This document shows positions 40,301 through 41,995 of a DNA stretch of 64,000 nt, piece after piece. The position numbers were made by a program, and so were the translations under genes. The stretch's first letter is position 1, and each line of letters opens with the position of its first letter. Location: NCBI RefSeq assembly GCF_004217135.1, contig NZ_SHKK01000001.1:2914001-2978000 (forward strand), given 5' to 3'. The notes beneath the pieces were generated by a model. That model ran no database searches, was not told where the DNA came from, and saw only the letters and a list, made by a program, of their open reading frames with translations. The DNA comes from Micromonospora violae. GTDB lineage: Bacteria > Actinomycetota > Actinomycetes > Mycobacteriales > Micromonosporaceae.

Positions 40301-41580
40301 CCCGCGCCACCCGTGCCCGCACCACCCGTGCCCGCACCACCCGTGCCCGCACCACCCGTGCCCGCACCGCCGGTACCCGCACCACCCGTGCCCGCACCGC
40401 CGGTACCCGCACCACCCGTGCCCGCACCGCCGGTACCCGCACCGCCCGTGCCAGCACCGGCGGCAACTCCTGCTCCGGCACCCGTACCCGCGCCGGGATC
40501 GACCTCGGCATACGCCGGCGGCGGCGGTTCGTACGTCGGTGGTGGTGGTTCGTACGCGGGTACCGGGTCGGTGTCCGCGACGGTGTCCGGGGGTGCAGCC
40601 GGGGGCGTGGCCGGGGGTGGTGTGCTCGACGTGCGCGGCGGCTCGTCGTCGCGTCGTCCCCCACTACCGCCGATCGCGTCCCGGCCGGCGCCGATACCTG
40701 CGAACGTGACACCGTTGAGCACCGACGACACCGCCGTCGGGCCCAGGATGTTGGTATCGATCTGACCGTTGAGGATGCCACCGACGATGACCTCGGTGGC
40801 GACCTCCTCACCCGCGTTACCGGCCAGACCCGCCCCGGCTCCGAGCGCTTTGCCGCCCTTGCCCGTCGGGAGATGCTCCGTGACGCTCTTACCCCCGACC
40901 TGGGTGTTGCGACCCAACCGGCGCATCCCGGACCCGCCCAGCCCGAACAGGCCACCGACCAGGCTCTCCAACGCGCCCGACGCCGCCGCGTCACCGGTGT
41001 TCTTGTTGTTCCACCCCCGCTGATACCGCTTGGCCCGGTTCATCAACTGCGCGAACACATCGACCAACAACTCGTACAGAATGTTGAACGCCGCACCCAG
41101 ACTCGCCTTCGCCGCGAGCTGCATGAACAACCGGAAAAGACCCTGACGAACCGCCGGCGCCTTCGCCAACCACTCCAACAGATGAGCCGGATTGATCCAG
41201 AACAACTTCAACGCGACGATCAACTCGAACAACAACAGGGCCGTGATCGCCATCACCGTGATGATCACATAATTGAACAACGCCGAGAACTGATTCATCA
41301 TCTGCGCCAACGTGCGCACATAATCCGGAGCCAACCCCAACGACTCCGCCACATTCTCCGACGAATCGACGAAAGCCTCCTCGGCCGCGCCCATCACCCC
41401 GGAACGGATCGTCCGCACCCCGTCCAGGAACTCAAGACCCGCCTCATCCAGAGAATCCGCGACCTGGTGCAACTCCTGCGCCAAAGCGAAAAAACGCTCC
41501 GGCTGCAGACCCGGAAGCTCCTCACCATAAAACCACTTGAAGAACTCCGCCAGATCCTCAGAACTCTGAAAAGCAGGCAC
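16348..41580 (-). CDS. Giant 8,410-residue multidomain T7SS-associated polymorphic protein (Tox-PL x3, permuted papain-like, OTU-like, HTH)
   Basis: This is one uninterrupted 25.2-kb reading frame. GTG 41580 is preceded by AGAGG. In order it shows: a WXG100-like N-terminus with a membrane helix (1-310); low-complexity linkers; Tox-PL 1 (Cys957/His1052/Asp1068); helical regions; a QPGQ repeat (~1640-1705); a hydrophobic/coiled region (~1740-2290); Tox-PL 2 (Cys2671/His2755/Asp2771); a degenerate and an intact permuted papain-like pair (His3161/Cys3238); Tox-PL 3 (Cys3621/His3707/Asp3722); unknown domains and acidic linkers; an 842-residue tandem duplication (~6000-7630); two winged-helix-like segments (~7764-7975); an OTU-like domain (Cys8114/His8298); and a terminal helix-turn-helix (~8337-8395). 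It is the last gene of the WXG100/PPE-like cluster, so ESX export of all or part is likely. It may be a processed multi-effector precursor or a surface-bound contact protein. No frameshift or stop was seen, so strong selection to keep it open is implied. Confidence 0.93.
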   Translation of the reverse strand: MPAFQSSEDLAEFFKWFYGEELPGLQPERFFALAQELHQVADSLDEAGLEFLDGVRTIRSGVMGAAEEAFVDSSENVAESLGLAPDYVRTLAQMMNQFSALFNYVIITVMAITALLLFELIVALKLFWINPAHLLEWLAKAPAVRQGLFRLFMQLAAKASLGAAFNILYELLVDVFAQLMNRAKRYQRGWNNKNTGDAAASGALESLVGGLFGLGGSGMRRLGRNTQVGGKSVTEHLPTGKGGKALGAGAGLAGNAGEEVATEVIVGGILNGQIDTNILGPTAVSSVLNGVTFAGIGAGRDAIGGSGGRRDDEPPRTSSTPPPATPPAAPPDTVADTDPVPAYEPPPPTYEPPPPAYAEVDPGAGTGAGAGVAAGAGTGGAGTGGAGTGGAGTGGAGTGGAGTGGAGTGGAGTGGAGTGGAGTGGAGTGTRGETSDGSAGTPTTGGTVPPVSGTPDTQTGAEVGPQSGLPPVVQVDPQSGLQTDVPPGTQVSPQSVTSVGPQAGGPSVSQAGTQVGPASVSQAGTQVGPASGSQTGTQVGSQPVSQTGVGSQSGPQAGGRPVTEPVTVSSVPGAAGAVADVVRTPTSVQSSSPGLAVPARVDAPRRSAALLDASTVRAGSSGALADTSAGRVRGVLNRVRGDRDGATAGQGSDASSAVAGQLGGGWRSGSLGDLERLRPGSVTAVWTQKKQKNRPAQVNFVLVERLEDGRFVQVETVRKKAAVRTEFDLAGWRGPGDPPAVFSTKFVVFTDADELGQLPIRPVGDVSPVVMPAGTRVTPGSVAAPVTSRPAAGVPVAGTPGQRQAVPGVVGQGAAGRRAAVPGAGPGASVGGSGTRTQPSRSVQQTDRQRSGPQQADSQRSGSQQAGSRRVDVRRADARARSEFGQLPYARGPHPMDLRSAPGGRRVGHAPGNAMFASWIHGNPSDSEARKTYPWLAEVNPRNVWWRPDRKVFKTNCVVTAIATDMSLRTGFGHQASGTDDTLEQNDLINYQRQQLGLADDAEAVRYRVKDIRSVREAIKSAAVPAKQPGSRRWQGPRGLVVVETPSDKTAHVFNVVRRSDGKVYFLDGQTGRAARLPKGEYTIDFLPLTPDIPQPRGSARVLDLQRRTQFVNDFQATTQSLVHPWLDARVNNPFEPIKNPFLRQQVESARGAVAAVNALDPTADNALWWAQLDNARERLASFREAVGGGRSTSQSDAALADLMERVDDALAAATAEQGSFGHLTVENPSTVRVGGVSGVAESRTGGAREQGEPSSSQADHAPATPATPATAVPDTDSVTPAAGPAVLATDSVTPAAGPAVLATDSVTPATGPAVLDTDSATPATDSVTPAAEPAVPAADAGVIAGGWKRSKPGRFEAGSTASRWRHAPNEAEREKLRELSTELRGVSNGTQRPHKELVGAAGQLRDAGALRDLHGGAHRGEVVLRDLARRAVPTGTAEQLMLHVRSKTGKSEVLGSVDRAVRSFVAQPGIAQPGILQVGELQVGEPQDGEPQDGVLTVGVPPEGSQKVVAADIQRIRVRVVDPGEWDLPTRTSVEVVSVNGEPELRVRGDASEASIAIGMAGELTRWAYQRKFPKTSPEDLQARSLLAQHEAVRRLYFQGRRFGLRRAKRWVKTSTGWLTGAGRVVRGEWARIDTQLRELPSLNQDRRDQQGEPGQRDQQGQPGQPGQQPGQQPGQQPGQQPGQRDQPGQRDQSGQPGQQRAAGLSDEVRQQVAAAVGRREGIRVQGPLSDKPPLVEHVVRRGWATATVLQTATAGVLAGRSPGLIANSAVSAGVFNATQAYSDGAAANIAAGGGPPKATLVAPKAGPAGRYDAPGFGLPTPQLTKRFPAASTSSTAALLMTGGLTGNWEIGAAALGMQAGQSLVAGAGSDWVFDRPEAEAKGRFDHYRKHTPDHRRNMWAEMAYYHTREMYERWVEARRREAADDLDGTSRQQLTDLAAELDAMDKAIEAEVNNKIGDLNARRSLLRRFFASFGPARPEQSEPSSAERQTYDLIDRGVPEGRPQVWHNATRVGVQHAGAQVPGMTLAHVLGNAVELADAGVIGAALRGVGYGAGWSLAKDIEFRDAVALAAWDARYQLRETSRLLRAMAEGKTDVALLPLPDASQRPNWQRLSETAALVRHQKEINRGIGRPKEAYWFHQLAYKHIPAMIGQSVGYGIAAGVGILAGGPVVPALIATGVAAQAATAAGETFVRVNEPLYRQVVRQKAAQEQVSRLPWTTDEFVDNITRYGSEAVAENKKIVPVAILRPDHNRNIIYRFGDASQQYLIGTKKSATAGFRRFSSRIADIGHTGEPLRMLTRRPEPVDGRRQDAGGRAPTTVRLTATDRAAVTRLNEILTDLDASANPRNTAREDLDPDRLRAELAVLLDELGLRTEQPGSAARWNAVVANLRTHHNRDAVGNQHLDELRGIRLNDQDTATAAPRDAITKKRTTQREQLWSAIDQVEQPPTRNHIWYDVLADDRLHVRVEGSVSAAITVTADPSVAHASITHRPDDEGRKDRTPYTLKVNPTVLADPSKLAHVLSGATSTIRHNRPGLPQKLSHYWSFTAPINPPTATTESTAPPSPRPRRLTKPNPRNRQQDRTTFGRRQTRTTDAQTRTGRGALPHPTESHEMTSPTDWGRGQVGHGWQHSGLTKEINGNPSETDVQSAYPWLPKVNPRRDQSGGFATNCVITSIATDMSLREGTPFQASDADVLPAQDLLNYQRQQLKIADDAEGRLYRVRDIASVREALSSAAEGEARGLVVVRKSPKETAHVFNVVRNANGSVYFLDGQTGRPARLPSGKKVTIDFLPLTANIAKPDGSRSLTGNWFNFDVGVRGQRGESSLSSSRSAAGAVGHQTRMRDAGDAVELMAERVRPLQEYLQHVDSTRPEVDLVLMASGDRVWAEVRVPGRDQPVSFGLDPTGSSLLDPSSRVLATIRVSPAQLADAVWCAFDNSGLWMNSLLEGNAEFVRRFAKAAVGHPITDAPMKDSVSTFVSAMTPHSSRTWSDAANPVTSLDGSDTRRLASARGSLASSGEQGSAALSWARYQVALDHQRPVVGQWQVTTDTQRAQFGLLDSFAVLVAAEYVANGESAAAELSQRLGQNYGTLRNFTLFSPPGAEFDLKGSPPQEWVEKFIDLARPLREHVEREIDNPADDIELVLLAAPSRVMAKDVPFSPGHAVVAIRLPNGTQVALGFYPNEGMFGAKGAIHDDGRYVSARHARVLGTYRINAQQLRDAYLFAAEGSDANYHLLNSNCVVFATRLVGAALGRPVVDASVTTPNALIAELSPDSASNWVDSSTTDQVRLRPPYGEQLVSSRAYLDLAGHRTDAYRDAFAWAKFQVAIDHQRPLVTHDPTDRQISQFALLDLFATLVAAEFHANGEDAARALSRLLGYSYGTLRQPNPPGSTVSQVLGADRRQTLSVGPHPIQPSDDGSEIVFDAGDAFDSDVEHHSSDLADASGSPPSSSTPFTVAPTRAGVGASALSRLDALAAELYPSGVSSLPGPASAPAAFASTEQWGRTPSWAAVDSAVRNAGPDSTAFVLATRRDGSEHGFAVHHTSDGGIVRVDLPDGSPQIARSDSPAAARVLVVDAQGDPVTGALPSTSNFVAGTSAVPDDAAARQAFDWLDSVNPGESVTNCVLTAVVSDMSYRESARILAPVESRQPEAYLVNYQRQQLGLSDEAEPPVFRTDPRSIRQAMERAGDGARGIVLVRASTPGGGATTAHAFNVIRHQGEVVFLDGQRGGLAHLPEGFNEWIFLPLTGDIPEPGNSDRVASSELNGEAGAIGLEGEENTAVIFPPGADLPHTGSVLARRKSRPDVEPFYDIEATVDKRQFFVDDVDGLLYEDPFLDEDSGLRMRSGAWEDVWIIETVTSPTRVTAGDAGRVNWSDVYSGYREALSRTFGAPRLNRKAPGAGLPIEDVYRPEDGWDITQMGKGVQLFGTHPTDRLYAQWTVGVPLDDGLGFVQWLLEDDRTFMPLQRQLLEAGLEFGRTVTAGYLGVPPGDVDKYRDAPGVSALWSFMTHTYTHAAALFVDANYDSFGLTKNLLAVGVRNPLSVIRAGQRPEVGVYLESQADSIKAAFVADLTERRARLDYSLRKNHLAKPRAISDDRVLDVAPPGEEFTVGDYLDNALLDEPGIILTQYQAVGLNNNEHAFLRLDTNQGRLEKSVIYEVRNFRRPEVTPAEIDVHRRELVDHIRRLRDQREMASRVPSGGPGQQVSPSRGPGPVRPTSPPRRAARPLPPPPGTSGTPVTAGATTGSPLSAADERMRQAQQRSALGPLPYPLPVAGVVTDAEFNNGEYPDSLDPSRVTGRGGGLPPEARAPRRLPPPPRGLPAPPPRGLPAPPPVSAPPVSPPSGGVAATVAGAPTAGAQRAPQGGERRRGERGPLPRPLPSTSGLQPAGSSGTGAPVPLTNAPLRSAAFVAEVNALLPGLGRPGAVDAQTVSNHAQVVESQLAGRWGQRELAQKTAFHIAHGEFPRLLGGAPQASGSGSGSGHSSSGMPDRDDADALSDNSDDASEASASLRSDSDSDQSDDAVVRVELRVVEGRLVVPAAAEDSLIRPVRRYAEQMWRDRDEPGAGPALHYYYHPSIEEPGGTTHVQAVERWIVGEVRQRLQDLALSSGVVDNEEDARDLAAELSEDVFGVSHPDSDVSVGPLFVDFGEVSSPSSTDDDPAMSDSSDIDEAGSASDSSADVMVRFETDGSAVGSRPSMTSASADALASRIRPLVEYGWRRRLHGGQLGLNITYHWSLVADERSVDGHAPDHRAIDDTGLAFTAQQWIHDEAERQLQELVSSAGMVYVEEDGRQFIAGSASVRFSPDSRMPVGSVLVEFDDADARTASGGSEEISADDADEALVWWPDWEETAGTTVPGAAGPIGGPAGTVQPASGDAALRQPLRRVGSRVWVVPPPFETDGQRAFVAPDGVPDDVVLVGAVVRELRGEAVLLGSHATGGPLTAERLLNQLSLRDGFQRAVDEDGNPSATDLRVLVLVLHGPEDAVERFGRSLHAEIVDRQYWGSPTPVGLVIGSYLGQQLIWRPYLDHERGEPTVSPHDSLTVARNFGVDVSALVYRRLAGEGVDLDDLILASLVQARLGWDSVWDSPPAPPYGPADSPAVLPSALAEVRVPLPAGLPGPAVLSEVRGWLRDGRVLPVVPAGERTVSVRVGPGLVAPVYRLPATADHPSQEVFVLHGTGTGAQFRGYLRAIPVWVNQFDDGLVVVPTIASAADLGLDYLSPSVEDRLVVEPGELSEDGTKIRNSAPRDRRDATWLTADDYHQRLVRGRAGRPPIVVLIRPFQSAHTARNAPFIADLGRHVLVLSSHRERHGGTRERNGDAVQPGRRRWTLRRPGIGRVRGRESDSLLTTLYEAAHEDSLDLDAAMNSFLRQTVEPRDVALARRAFFLGERPTGSAVTIRLEVGAGQVEEWLRTSPRAVVVPNLSARDDHFSRRELSNRFSGVSITIPARYVAIPPGRPGLYVLDTAALANDLISIEPAPGERSRHIVNVRGDDPPAYEVGVPGGVDVPSQSILDVVSDSLPPVAVEEPRTLAEDLRRIRRSLTNLGAPPRALEATGTQASLADLQSLAAGAVTMVLATSSVGEEQLFLVVREADGRIYLIDGDAPADSPGRFVDITDAVDDAQSPPAVLAGGLELNFDAGGGLRQFEIIDQVVRSRVVQEGLDRDDFVSDLRAGLAVPAGVIASQDRRNHLARVESAIAWWLGTPPGERLDGLFTAVRSLEARLGLGGPDRPSLLDLQDIADVLVGVHEATDAVGRTLTGRGLDRIDMALRALDDLSNDLRHVQSPSRDVEEHLRQARHFAQALSSQLESVRGRRGMLEASDERQQVRVPEGIPDAEFVRQVNRRLARLRHPAASPTRIAEARTAVESARGRRQPEHDVAYWTAQLIKFGDLPGLDGGSRRADSGGQIPDLGGSAAGPSTVAGPQGSSVLGEQTVDDAGVGAEGEQDEASESSSDHGDTPGGEQESDSDLDSAEQESDSDRSSDSDESSSSGPRQLPPVQAATFAEWSRELEFLFGDLSGPALASRWDADTVGNPITDSSHDQIILRNTKVSWRFMFGAGTGTDVVATRVVGSMPEDMLFGREFEDLLADMKKVDPTLTPEALRRQLRAGDSAVGVEFDDQGRAVVSPAYFAGELTYDEQAGEWTVSDRSSAYMDPSVRDYALDRDRQWWLSNVAAVFNRRLGTSVRALPPASGPSSAPDRLKVIDEDRIRYVERQAQAIAARYEVFEDDRAEIAAAAEEVLLDVNAPVDAAVTAAAERARQLGMDAAGPLAPPQNPPTAEEELTRSRQRQSAMAHGYLDVRMLRRIRNKLFADAGSDLPEITPDSQQASAMVHTFVYKGRVNDVADDVLDSRSAAHEWALAAGDAVTDAMESLSGSDSTEYPGTVYLQVRDDSLGLLPPAGEVLTLPGALPATTTPPTPLAGYRVLKLTVRDAVSLVDVNIDDAVLIRADTHFTIESIGSDEAVLSAIPSPRMASVDGPAVYTTTRTLTVGVTHAGTRLQLPRMSAVPDRSLLAPGNDNVTLIVHPLAPPPLNGEPVSLDPRASYEVHSSKRDETTDGKWVVELLEVSGPARTAWGQPTEMPWLPLREGGPLSTAEAMAWHDEKLVTQAQSTRLRAQGLRMVPSALLVQSGDLNSVMNASLPPAEHRTDWRDVIQANIPALQARAQELGLPPGTDLEEMLDGPEAVDLLPALLLMTFPHLSLVVIRPDGSLVRFRYPGPQQQSEMVLVQTSAGLRPALNERSVVASEPGTPESYEPRSQMADAWLIDQAFHVSPETVQLVNGYLADRHRHPVSPARIVQARSALERRSGAFVVNDPQLIADHILDADSLSVPKSDLPSQASVGAKAWDAELDLRFGDLAGPLLVKEGERDASGEVRVNSFFSSSLADLSPSVVRDNPQAYWNFAVGADGIIRVGGEVPEALISEPALEQLLTGIREADPTVTRDHFDLGHPTVSVEFDDQGRTVVSPARVAGELRYDQARAQWMVNDVSGRYMSEGVRDHALGRDVQWRLSNVADAFSRHLGVPVGVAPVMASTSDWMPDAADRARDVRRQAEAIAARYVGASDAERDEISNAAASVLSDPNAPVIGAVQAAAARAQALGVPAAPELTAPVTPPTAADSHARAIQRQLGVARGYLDVRRVRQRQADFRSRRFRGGVPGNPQSEAQWLRQATAFTFLNLPAENVFHDVVNQRSPMHEAALAAGDVASDVVKEDDNWAHQRTVYLQVRAGDVPADGEVFTTPGALVAAEVRPDPASDHVVLEMQVRSAVGTTSDFRLGGVLIWPGSQFEVDASERDEPLLVELLGTHVASVDGPAVYLTTRVLDLGTPIEGDRVQLPATRASRTEQDLTPGDGNITLVVHPLAPLPPGEGPVSLDPRASYEISSIAWDDDGRLRIELVEVSRSAPDERANKPTEMPWMSLRAEGPLSSAEARVPQDADLVTAAQTTRLRWQGWRMVPSALLVEGDLNSVLNAAGVNGVRDHRDFLRERIATRGLSAVNFGLPADADLAAMLDGPEATDLVPALLAISYPLSVVVVRPDGSLLRFANPENPHAPSVVLVQTSRGLRPALADSMVVAAEPATPQSYQPRFQMADPALVNAAFQVELEAVREVNQHLERLQHPAVSPARIVQARTEIQELDGLPATPEDLSQSVAGDIHRGGGVSTTEPVQPAGAVPDADFVSQVNRHLSGEFGHDEVSPARVGEHMRLVAGRAPRGSSGLAYWTAHHIKFGHTPGLSGGSRRADSGGRIPDLGSSAAGPSMAASAGLSPDDLRIVLTINDDGHGEVTFGRNGPHQLDPEHPAHTFVLRELIAANQRGGRISRPVLSERLQDAFGPRIDVDPSIRYLNSLARAAGVKGKLIQSVPTKEGTTWALNAPAAIFSVPLASSISAVSDAAGNVSIRRPDGYVPLNLPQWQTLRVLTYAKGKPLTREDILAKATKGHSLFSGTRDMMLGWLNELTTILGPGFVFTDGARWWMEPYSWRRVAPAAPHPRSGSMAAPVAGPVAAPAAGPVAARVAGPAAGPVAGPVVAVDLDIFSHVVESDDGSLFGGDESNEGSVAGDENPELDVRSPGLMSRPAGRPLNDYADVANQIVLASSDGSSARPAPPGVQIRVPADGWCLLSSAVMSAPEQVAALLSQRDVTADQGDIDADRRAVGWLMNLAQHRNEPLSLTRATTDASLRFVVGRAATRLARMLRSPEAFNVDPQIFPRRTIQGARRLRVNATDQTVGAPITGDDRSSLAFLVERWGETWNFSYGDGYIYLLANALGAPIRVYSEGGNHVIEPDPPVGPPRPELHLWRAGNHFDAIITNPSHGPDHRFHPVPQELARETYGSLPVNPKGRWVRVFDAEYKRRILAEYEQLDLKGKRELRAREDLTVNQLARWKARQKEDSARRTPVGDAVADSHDGPTGRGGAF
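16390..16575 (-). other. Giant protein: C-terminal helix-turn-helix resembling IS3 OrfA
   Basis: Residues ~8337-8395 read RWVRVFDAEYKRRILAEYEQ, then a loop, then LRAREDLTVNQLARWKARQK. This follows the pattern F-x-x-E-[FY]-K-x-x-I-x-x-E-Y...L-x-R-x-x-L...L-x-x-W-x-x-x of IS3-family OrfA/transposase helix-turn-helix domains. There is no transposase partner or inverted repeat, so it is a domain of the giant protein, not an insertion. Confidence 0.55.
16635..17300 (-). other. Giant protein: OTU-like cysteine protease domain
   Basis: Residues ~8094-8314. VPADGWCLLSSAV carries the OTU D-G-x-C-L signature with Cys8114. YGDGYIYLLANALGAPIRVY matches the OTU segment before the last strands. LHLWRAGNHFDAIIT gives His8298 in the N-H-F/Y-D context. 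The Cys-to-His distance of 184 residues and this order fit OTU deubiquitinase-like enzymes. In bacteria such domains usually act on eukaryotic ubiquitin or occur in polymorphic toxins. Confidence 0.72.
17655..18290 (-). other. Giant protein: two winged-helix-like segments
   Basis: Residues ~7764-7975 contain two similar units. The first runs from LRIVLTINDDGHGEVTFGR to GTTWALNAP. The second has VPLNLPQWQTLRVLTYAKG, LTREDILAKATKG, MMLGWLNELTTILGPGFVFT and GARWWMEP. The second resembles the winged-helix output domains of OmpR-like and transcription-activation proteins, with a hydrophobic start, recognition helix and a final hairpin. DNA binding is inferred from pattern only. Confidence 0.5.
18640..23590 (-). 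repeat. Giant protein: tandem duplication of an ~842-residue unit
   Basis: Two diverged copies run back to back. Copy A starts near 23,580 (LEFLFGDLSGPAL) and copy B near 21,060 (LDLRFGDLAGPLL), about 2.53 kb apart. Shared landmarks in order: VEFDDQGR-VVSPA, VRDYALDRDRQWWLSNVA / VRDHALGRDVQWRLSNVA, a helical AIAARY segment, GYLDVR, an AL-AAGD segment, TVYLQVR, ASVDGPAVY-TTR, VSLDPRASYE, PTEMPW, RMVPSALLV, and SPARIVQAR near each end. Strands of form h-h-x-P-x-x-F-x-V hint at an ADP-ribosyltransferase-like fold, but no E-x-E pair is obvious. Function unknown. Confidence 0.8.
29077..30219 (-). other. Giant protein: unrecognised globular domain after Tox-PL 3
   Basis: Residues ~3788-4168 are compositionally normal and rich in aromatics (FVQWLLEDDRTFMPLQRQLL, ALWSFMTHTYTHAAALFVDA). 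They end in a beta-rich part (GIILTQYQAVGLNNNEHAFL, KSVIYEVRNFRRPEVTPAEI). I do not recognise the family. The NEHAFLRLD stretch with polar residues could belong to an enzyme core. Confidence 0.4.
30325..30815 (-). other. Giant protein: Tox-PL papain-like domain 3
   Basis: Residues ~3589-3752. FDWLDSVNPGE precedes TNCVLTAVVSDMSYRES (Cys3621). TTAHAFNVIRHQGEVVFLDG follows (His3707, Asp3722), ending WIFLPLTGDIPEPG. It is the most diverged of the three intact copies. A degenerate relative without the Cys (STAFVLATRRDGSEHGFAVH) lies ~100 residues before it. Confidence 0.78.
31425..32260 (-). other. Giant protein: permuted papain-like (NlpC/LRAT-type) domain with His3161 and Cys3238
   Basis: Residues ~3107-3385. 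GHAVVAIRLPNG supplies His3161, and NSNCVVFATRLVGAALG supplies Cys3238 77 residues later. His before Cys, with H-A-x-V and N-C-x-x-F-A contexts, is the order of circularly permuted papain-like enzymes (LRAT/YiiX/PPPDE-like). This differs from the Cys-then-His order of the Tox-PL domains. Substrate and activity are unknown. Confidence 0.6.
32290..33070 (-). other. Giant protein: degenerate copy of a permuted papain-like domain
   Basis: Residues ~2837-3095 align along their length with the next domain: RPLQEYLQ with RPLREHVE, WARYQVALDHQRPVV with WAKFQVAIDHQRPLV, LGQNYGTLR with LGYSYGTLR. The positions matching the active-site His and Cys are Arg2883 and Ala2949 (GNAEFVRRF), so it cannot be a cysteine hydrolase. 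It may bind substrate or regulate its neighbour. Confidence 0.6.
33181..33759 (-). other. Giant protein: Tox-PL papain-like domain 2
   Basis: Residues ~2608-2800. The lead-in YPWLPKVNPRRDQ precedes ATNCVITSIATDMSLREG (Cys2671). TAHVFNVVRNANGSVYFLDG follows (His2755, Asp2771), ending TIDFLPLTANI. It is clearly a paralogue of domain 1, with the same lead-in and spacing (84 versus 95 residues between Cys and His). Confidence 0.8.
34700..36360 (-). other. Giant protein: hydrophobic and coiled-coil central region
   Basis: Residues ~1740-2290 combine weakly hydrophobic Gly/Ala stretches (TAALLMTGGLTGNWEIGAAA, GIAAGVGILAGGPVVPALIA) with charged helices (EMYERWVEARRREAADDLDG, AELDAMDKAIEAEVNNKIGD). 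Such a mix is compatible with a membrane-inserting or translocating module between toxin domains, or with a scaffold. I do not recognise a family. Confidence 0.45.
36470..36660 (-). repeat. Gln/Gly/Pro repeat array (QPGQ units)
   Basis: Tandem 12-15-bp units encode GQQP and GQRDQ repeats, about 60 residues of Gln, Gly, Pro and Arg/Asp. They sit directly before the hydrophobic and coiled region of the giant protein. This is low-complexity sequence likely to vary in length between strains. Confidence 0.85.
37565..37780 (-). repeat. 42-bp tandem repeat encoding ATDSVTPAAGPAVL
   Basis: Three near-identical 14-residue units (ATDSVTPAAGPAVL) plus diverged flanking copies occur in the giant gene at about residues 1267-1339. 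Adjacent units differ by single bases, so the array looks recently amplified. It acts as a disordered spacer. Confidence 0.85.
38311..38913 (-). other. Giant protein: Tox-PL papain-like domain 1
   Basis: Residues ~890-1090. The lead-in YPWLAEVNPRNVW precedes KTNCVVTAIATDMSLRTG with catalytic-type Cys957. TAHVFNVVRRSDGKVYFLDG then gives His1052 and Asp1068, followed by Gln1070. The pattern N-C...H-V-F-N-V-V...F-L-D-G-Q matches Tox-PL (papain fold toxin 1), whose characterised relatives deamidate glutamine. It ends with the strand TIDFLPLTPDI. All catalytic positions are intact. Confidence 0.8.
39930..40100 (-). repeat. Tandem repeat encoding SQ-x-GTQVGP linker
   Basis: Repeats of about 13 residues with the core SQAGTQVGPAS follow each other in the low-complexity linker of the giant protein, and their DNA units are almost identical. 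They are probably a disordered spacer between the export domain and the first enzyme-like domain. Confidence 0.75.
40298..40470 (-). repeat. 15-bp minisatellite encoding (AGTGG)n
   Basis: About ten tandem copies of a 15-bp unit (plus-strand form ACCCGTGCCCGCACC, with a GCCGGTACC variant in alternating copies) encode repeated Gly-Ala-Gly-Thr-Gly. It lies just after the N-terminal export domain of the giant protein and acts as a flexible linker. Near-identity of the units suggests recent slippage and length variation. Confidence 0.85.
40651..41580 (-). other. Giant protein: WXG100-like N-terminal export domain with membrane segment
   Basis: Residues 1-310 begin with an amphipathic helical stretch (EDLAEFFKWFYGEELPG, QELHQVADSLDEAG). 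The strongly hydrophobic YVIITVMAITALLLFELIVA follows near residues 104-123, then glycine-rich segments. This layout is that of the WXG100-like N-terminal domain of long actinobacterial T7SS toxins, which serves as the secretion tag. The glycine/alanine stretches (GAGAGLAGNAGEE, TAVSSVLNGVTFAGIGAG) resemble the flexible membrane-active part of such toxins. Confidence 0.7.
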
Positions 41581-41607
41581 CGCGTCAACCTCTCACCATG
41601 CAGCGAC

Positions 41608-41640
41608 ATGGGGCTGGGCCAACCAATGGCACAGCCCCAT
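41608..41640 (-). promoter_or_regulatory. Stem-loop in the leader of the giant gene
   Basis: The perfect 9-bp arms ATGGGGCTG (41608-41616) and CAGCCCCAT (41632-41640), with a short inner GCC/GGC stem, sit in the 82-bp gap before the giant gene. On the coding strand no T-run follows, so it is more likely an RNA processing, stability or attenuation element than a simple terminator. Confidence 0.5.
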
Positions 41641-41662
41641 CGCCAGGAAAATCGTTAGTTGC

Positions 41663-41995
41663 CTATGTCCGGTTCGGGACGTTCTTGGTGTCCACGCTCC
41701 GGGCCAGCTTCTCGGTCATGTCCTCAGCGTCCCGAAGAACCTTCTGCAGGTTGTCGACACTCCTGGAGTCGACATTCGAGAGCGAGCCAAACGCCTTCAC
41801 CAGGACACGGAGCAACTCGATCGGCTGCCCCATCTCCTTCACCACCTCGCGGTCCATGCTGCAGTGCTGCTCACCGGGAGGCCAGTTGGTCCGCAGGGCA
41901 TTTTCCAGTTTCGCGTTAGCCTGCTCGACCTTGGTCCTGGAACCCTCCAGCTCCGCGCTTCTGATCAGATCCGTATCGGCGCCGACCTTCGGCAT
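41663..41995 (-). CDS. Small helical protein, 110 aa, T7SS cluster
   Basis: The protein is predominantly helical and hydrophilic with no signal or membrane segment. ELEGSRTKVEQANAKLENAL and SVDNLQKVLRDAEDMTEKLA suggest a two-helix hairpin of WXG100 size, and the single NWPPGEQ sits at the bend where WXG100 proteins have Trp-x-Gly. It may therefore be a diverged WXG100-like partner or a chaperone for the giant protein encoded next. Its ATG overlaps the YbaB-like stop (TGATG) and is preceded by AGGAG, so it is coupled. Function is not established. Confidence 0.8.
   Translation of the reverse strand: MPKVGADTDLIRSAELEGSRTKVEQANAKLENALRTNWPPGEQHCSMDREVVKEMGQPIELLRVLVKAFGSLSNVDSRSVDNLQKVLRDAEDMTEKLARSVDTKNVPNRT

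Noticed and set aside
40298..40470. Regularly spaced short repeats considered as a CRISPR array
   Set aside because: The units are 15 bp with no spacers, keep the reading frame and encode Gly/Thr/Ala linkers, so this is a coding minisatellite.
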